From Aurantimicrobium photophilum (lineage in GTDB: Bacteria; Actinomycetota; Actinomycetes; Actinomycetales; Microbacteriaceae), in assembly GCF_003194085.1 (NCBI RefSeq), contig NZ_CP023994.1:868001-932000 (forward strand): a stretch of 64,000 nucleotides of DNA. Reading direction: 5' to 3'. A program made the position numbers and the translations under genes. The notes under the pieces were generated by a model. The model did not search any database, was not told the DNA's origin, and saw only the letters and a program-made list of their open reading frames with translations. Numbering within the stretch: the stretch's first letter is position 1; every line of letters starts with the position of its first letter. This document shows, piece after piece, positions 61,105 through 64,000 of the stretch.

Positions 61105-63690
61105 ATGTCCATCACGCCCGCCAACGTTCCTGACAAGCCGGCTCTGGAAGGTCTCGAAGCTCTCTGGGATACCAAGTGGGAAGAATCATGTCTCTACCGC
61201 TTCCGCAAGGACGGACAGACCCGTGGAAGTGTCTATTCCATTGACACTCCTCCCCCCACAGCTTCTGGTTCACTCCACATAGGACACGTTTTCAGCTACA
61301 CCCATACCGATGTGATCGCTCGTTTCCAGCGCATGCGAGGCAAGGAAGTTTTCTATCCCGCGGGCTGGGATGACAACGGTCTTCCCACCGAGCGTCGGGT
61401 TCAGAACTACTACGGCGTTCGTTGCGACCCCACTCTCCCCTACGTTGAGAACTTCGTTCCCCCGTTCGAAGGCGGAGATAACAAAAGCTCCAAGGCAGCT
61501 GACCAGCTGCCTATTAGCCGTAAGAACTTCATTGAGCTGTGTGAAAAACTCACCGTCGAAGACGAGAAGCAGTTCGAGGACGTCTGGCGTCAGCTCGGTC
61601 TTTCTGTCGACTGGACCCAGACATACCGCACCATCTCTGATGAAACCATCACCACGAGCCAGTTAGCTTTCATCAACAACCACGCACGTGGTGAGGCCTA
61701 TCAGGCCATGGCTCCAACCCTGTGGGATGTGACTTTCCGAACTGCAGTGGCACAGGCAGAACTCGAAGATAAAGAGATGCCTGGCGCCTACCACCGCCTC
61801 ACTTTTCACAAACCTGACGGCGGTCACATTGAAATCATGACCAGCCGCCCCGAGCTGCTTCCTGCCTGTGTTGCTCTGGTTGCACACCCCGATGACGAGC
61901 GTTACAAGCCCTACTTCGGCAAGACCGTGAAGACCCCTGTCTTCGGTGTTGAGGTTCCCGTTCTGGCCCACCACCTTGCACAGCCAGACAAGGGCACCGG
62001 TATTGCCATGATCTGTACCTTTGGTGACGTCACCGACGTGATCTGGTGGCGTGAACTCAATCTCATGACCCGCGCAGTGATTGGCTTTGACGGTCGATTC
62101 GTTTCTGATGCACCTGAAGGACTTGAATCACCTCAAGCACAGGCTGCTTATGCAGAGCTAGCTGGCAAAACGGCTTTCAGCGCGAAGACCGCCATGGTCG
62201 AAATGCTCAAGGAGTCCGGTGAAATGCTGGGCGAACCAGAGCCCATCATGCACCCTGTTAAGTTCTTCGAAAAGGGTGACAAGCCTCTCGAAATCGTCTC
62301 CACTCGCCAGTGGTACTTGGTCAACGGCGCCAAGGATGACGAACTTAAGAAGAAGCTCATTGACTTGGGTCAAGAAATGTCGTGGCACCCTGACTTCATG
62401 CGCGTGCGCTATGAGAACTGGGTCAATGGCCTCAACGGCGACTGGCTCGTCTCGCGCCAGCGTTTCTTCGGTGTTCCTATTCCTGTGTGGTACCCACTTG
62501 ATGGTGACGGAAACCCCGTCTTCGATGAGCCCATCATTGCTTCACGCGAGCAACTTCCAGTTGATCCATCCACCGATGTCCCCGCCGGTTACACCGAAGC
62601 TCAGCGAGGCATCCCCGGCGGATTCCAGGGTGAAGTCGATGTCATGGACACGTGGGCAACCTCAAGTCTGACTCCCCAGCTTGCTGGTGGCTGGGAAAGT
62701 GACGAAGACCTGTGGAACTTGGTGTTCCCCTTCGACCTGCGCCCCCAGGGTCAGGACATTATTCGCACCTGGCTCTTCTCCACCATGCTTCGCTCTGCCC
62801 TGCAGAACGGTGGCAAACCTTGGACTAACGCCGCCATTTCTGGATTCATCGTGGACCCTGACCGCAAGAAGATGTCCAAGTCCAAGGGCAACGTGGTCAC
62901 TCCCGCAGACATGCTGGATCAGCACGGCTCCGATGCCGTTCGCTACTGGGCAGCGAGCAGCCGCCTTGGTACCGATGCTGCGTTTGACCCACAGGACCCC
63001 ACCCAGATCAAGATTGGTCGCCGACTGGCCATCAAGCTCTTGAACGCATCTAAGTTCATCTTGGGTTTCAATGCTCCTGCAGACACCGTGGTAACCAACC
63101 CACTCGATCTGAGCATGCTGGAATCACTCCACGAGGTAGTTCGCGAAGCTACTGAAGCTCTCGAGAACTATGACCACGCGAAAGCTCTCGAAGTTACTGA
63201 GCACTTCTTTTGGACTTTCACCGATGACTACCTCGAACTAGTCAAGGAACGTGCCTATAACGAAGAGCACCCAGAGCAGGCTTCCGCTGCAGCTGCCCTG
63301 AACAAGGCTCTCACCGTGTTCTTGCGTCTACTCGCACCAGTACTTCCCTTCGCTGCAGAAGAAGCCTGGTCATGGTTCCACGATGACAGCATTCACCGCG
63401 CTTCCTGGCCAGCTCCTGGTGATGAGAAGATCGGAAACCCCGACATTCTCAAGGCAGCTTCTGAAGCGCTTATTGGTATTCGCCGTGCGAAGACGGATGC
63501 CAAGGCTTCGCAGAAGACTGAAGTTCTCACAGCAACCATTGCTGCTCCTGAAGCCACCATTTCTCTGCTTGAAGCTGCACAGGGTGACCTCATGGCAACA
63601 GGTCGTATTGCGGAACTGAACTTCACTGAGGCCACAGAGCTTTCTGTGACCAACATTGAATTGGCGCCTGTTCCAGAGGTTACTGAGTAA
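61105..63690 (+). CDS. valS: valyl-tRNA synthetase
   Basis: 861 residues. HIGH in GSLHIGHVFSYTHTD, GWDDNGLPTERRVQN, KKMSKSKGN, then the anticodon domain. The class with GWDDNGLPTE and no long C-terminal coiled coil is the shorter form found in some actinobacteria. Charges tRNA-Val and edits threonine. No clear Shine-Dalgarno before the ATG. Converges with nothing; two bases precede the next small gene. Confidence 0.96.
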   Translation: MSITPANVPDKPALEGLEALWDTKWEESCLYRFRKDGQTRGSVYSIDTPPPTASGSLHIGHVFSYTHTDVIARFQRMRGKEVFYPAGWDDNGLPTERRVQNYYGVRCDPTLPYVENFVPPFEGGDNKSSKAADQLPISRKNFIELCEKLTVEDEKQFEDVWRQLGLSVDWTQTYRTISDETITTSQLAFINNHARGEAYQAMAPTLWDVTFRTAVAQAELEDKEMPGAYHRLTFHKPDGGHIEIMTSRPELLPACVALVAHPDDERYKPYFGKTVKTPVFGVEVPVLAHHLAQPDKGTGIAMICTFGDVTDVIWWRELNLMTRAVIGFDGRFVSDAPEGLESPQAQAAYAELAGKTAFSAKTAMVEMLKESGEMLGEPEPIMHPVKFFEKGDKPLEIVSTRQWYLVNGAKDDELKKKLIDLGQEMSWHPDFMRVRYENWVNGLNGDWLVSRQRFFGVPIPVWYPLDGDGNPVFDEPIIASREQLPVDPSTDVPAGYTEAQRGIPGGFQGEVDVMDTWATSSLTPQLAGGWESDEDLWNLVFPFDLRPQGQDIIRTWLFSTMLRSALQNGGKPWTNAAISGFIVDPDRKKMSKSKGNVVTPADMLDQHGSDAVRYWAASSRLGTDAAFDPQDPTQIKIGRRLAIKLLNASKFILGFNAPADTVVTNPLDLSMLESLHEVVREATEALENYDHAKALEVTEHFFWTFTDDYLELVKERAYNEEHPEQASAAAALNKALTVFLRLLAPVLPFAAEEAWSWFHDDSIHRASWPAPGDEKIGNPDILKAASEALIGIRRAKTDAKASQKTEVLTATIAAPEATISLLEAAQGDLMATGRIAELNFTEATELSVTNIELAPVPEVTE

Positions 63691-63692
63691 TC

Positions 63693-63926
63693 ATGCAACT
63701 GGGCACTCGCTGGCTTGCTCACACTCCAGCTCCTCAAAACCTTGATGGCGCAGTCACAGATTCTGTTGCTGAAGTTGAGCGAGAACTATCTGCACTCAAG
63801 CAAGACACAAGCAATTGGTATTGGACTCTGACCTATCTAGAGAACCGGCCAGTTGTTCAGCTTGATGACGGAACGACAATTAGGGTTCTCCACAATGGGA
63901 CCATCACAATAGAGATTGAGGAGTAG
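63693..63926 (+). CDS. small conserved-looking protein, unknown
   Basis: 77 residues, two bases after valS. N-terminal helix-forming part (VAEVERELSALKQDTSNWYW) and a C-terminal beta-rich tail (VVQLDDGTTIRVLHNGTITIEI). No signal or membrane span, no family recognised. Probably co-transcribed with valS. Confidence 0.6.
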   Translation: MQLGTRWLAHTPAPQNLDGAVTDSVAEVERELSALKQDTSNWYWTLTYLENRPVVQLDDGTTIRVLHNGTITIEIEE

Positions 63927-63935
63927 CGTTAAATC

Positions 63936-64000
63936 ATGGCTACTACTGAAACAGCTCCACGCGACTGGACAATCACTTTAATACTTTCCATCTTCGTCGG
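63936..64000 (+). CDS. start of a probable membrane protein (truncated at window end)
   Basis: Only 21 codons: MATTETAPRDWTITLILSIFV, a hydrophilic start running into a membrane segment. GAGGAG lies upstream of the ATG. Unidentifiable from this fragment. Confidence 0.55.
   Translation, partial: MATTETAPRDWTITLILSIFV

Overview
The window looks like a chromosomal stretch of a small-genome actinobacterium, most likely a freshwater Microbacteriaceae (Rhodoluna/Aquiluna/Aurantimicrobium-like). The reasons are the gene order (hemW-hrcA-dnaJ-rsmE-HIT-phoH-ybeY-CNNM/CorC-era-leuA; rne-rplU-rpmA-obg-proB-proA-nadD-rsfS; ileS-folC-DUF4233-ndk), actinobacterial signature families (PAC2, DUF3099, DUF4032, DUF4233, GlgM), GTG/TTG starts, a base composition that looks close to half GC by eye, and many probable leaderless promoters. 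The genus is inference. I see no insertion sequence, prophage, CRISPR array, rRNA or other mobile element. The window is almost pure core genome, and what is unusual lies mainly in the regulatory DNA/RNA between genes.

Layout. 1-3.1 kb: truncated TrmI-type tRNA methyltransferase, HAD phosphatase, PAC2 protein, UppP, tRNA-Leu(GAG). 3.1-9.2 kb: LRV-repeat protein, SF2 helicase, SpoU methyltransferase, sirtuin, GT4 glycosyltransferase, alpha/beta hydrolase. 9.2-15.1 kb: DnaQ-like exonuclease, L31B, ABC ATPase, the divergent glycogen pair glgM/glgC, serB, fabG. 15.1-18.2 kb: DUF3099, SURF1, and leuA with a leucine-rich leader peptide. 18.2-27.1 kb: the minus-strand RNA/GTPase/heat-shock block from era back to hemW, with a CIRCE site before hrcA. 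27.1-33.1 kb: lepA, rpsT, holA, comEC, comEA. 33.2-43.2 kb: FUSC/ArAE protein, NagZ-like GH3, a CsoR/CstR regulator with CoA-disulfide reductase-rhodanese, LLM oxidoreductase, MsiK/UgpC-like ATPase, DUF4032, quinone oxidoreductase, YjdM, RpiB-like protein, tRNA-Ala(GGC). 43.2-52.8 kb: rsfS, an Ala/Glu-rich tail-anchored protein, nadD, a small membrane protein, proA, proB, obg, rpmA, rplU, rne. 53-64 kb: VKOR, MFS exporter, ndk, DUF4233, folC, ileS under a T-box, divergent valS, a small unknown protein and a truncated last ORF.

How the parts work together. Several control circuits can be read directly. The leuA leader has a run of four Leu codons and two alternative hairpins, one of which would hide the leuA ribosome-binding site. 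The ileS leader is a T-box with an ATC specifier. hrcA-dnaJ lies behind CIRCE. The CoA-disulfide reductase/CstR-like pair has a 16-bp palindrome abutting its predicted -10. glgM has a 17-bp palindrome in the same position. About seventeen genes show a TANNNT hexamer exactly 6 or 7 bases before the start codon and no Shine-Dalgarno sequence, which suggests widespread leaderless transcription.
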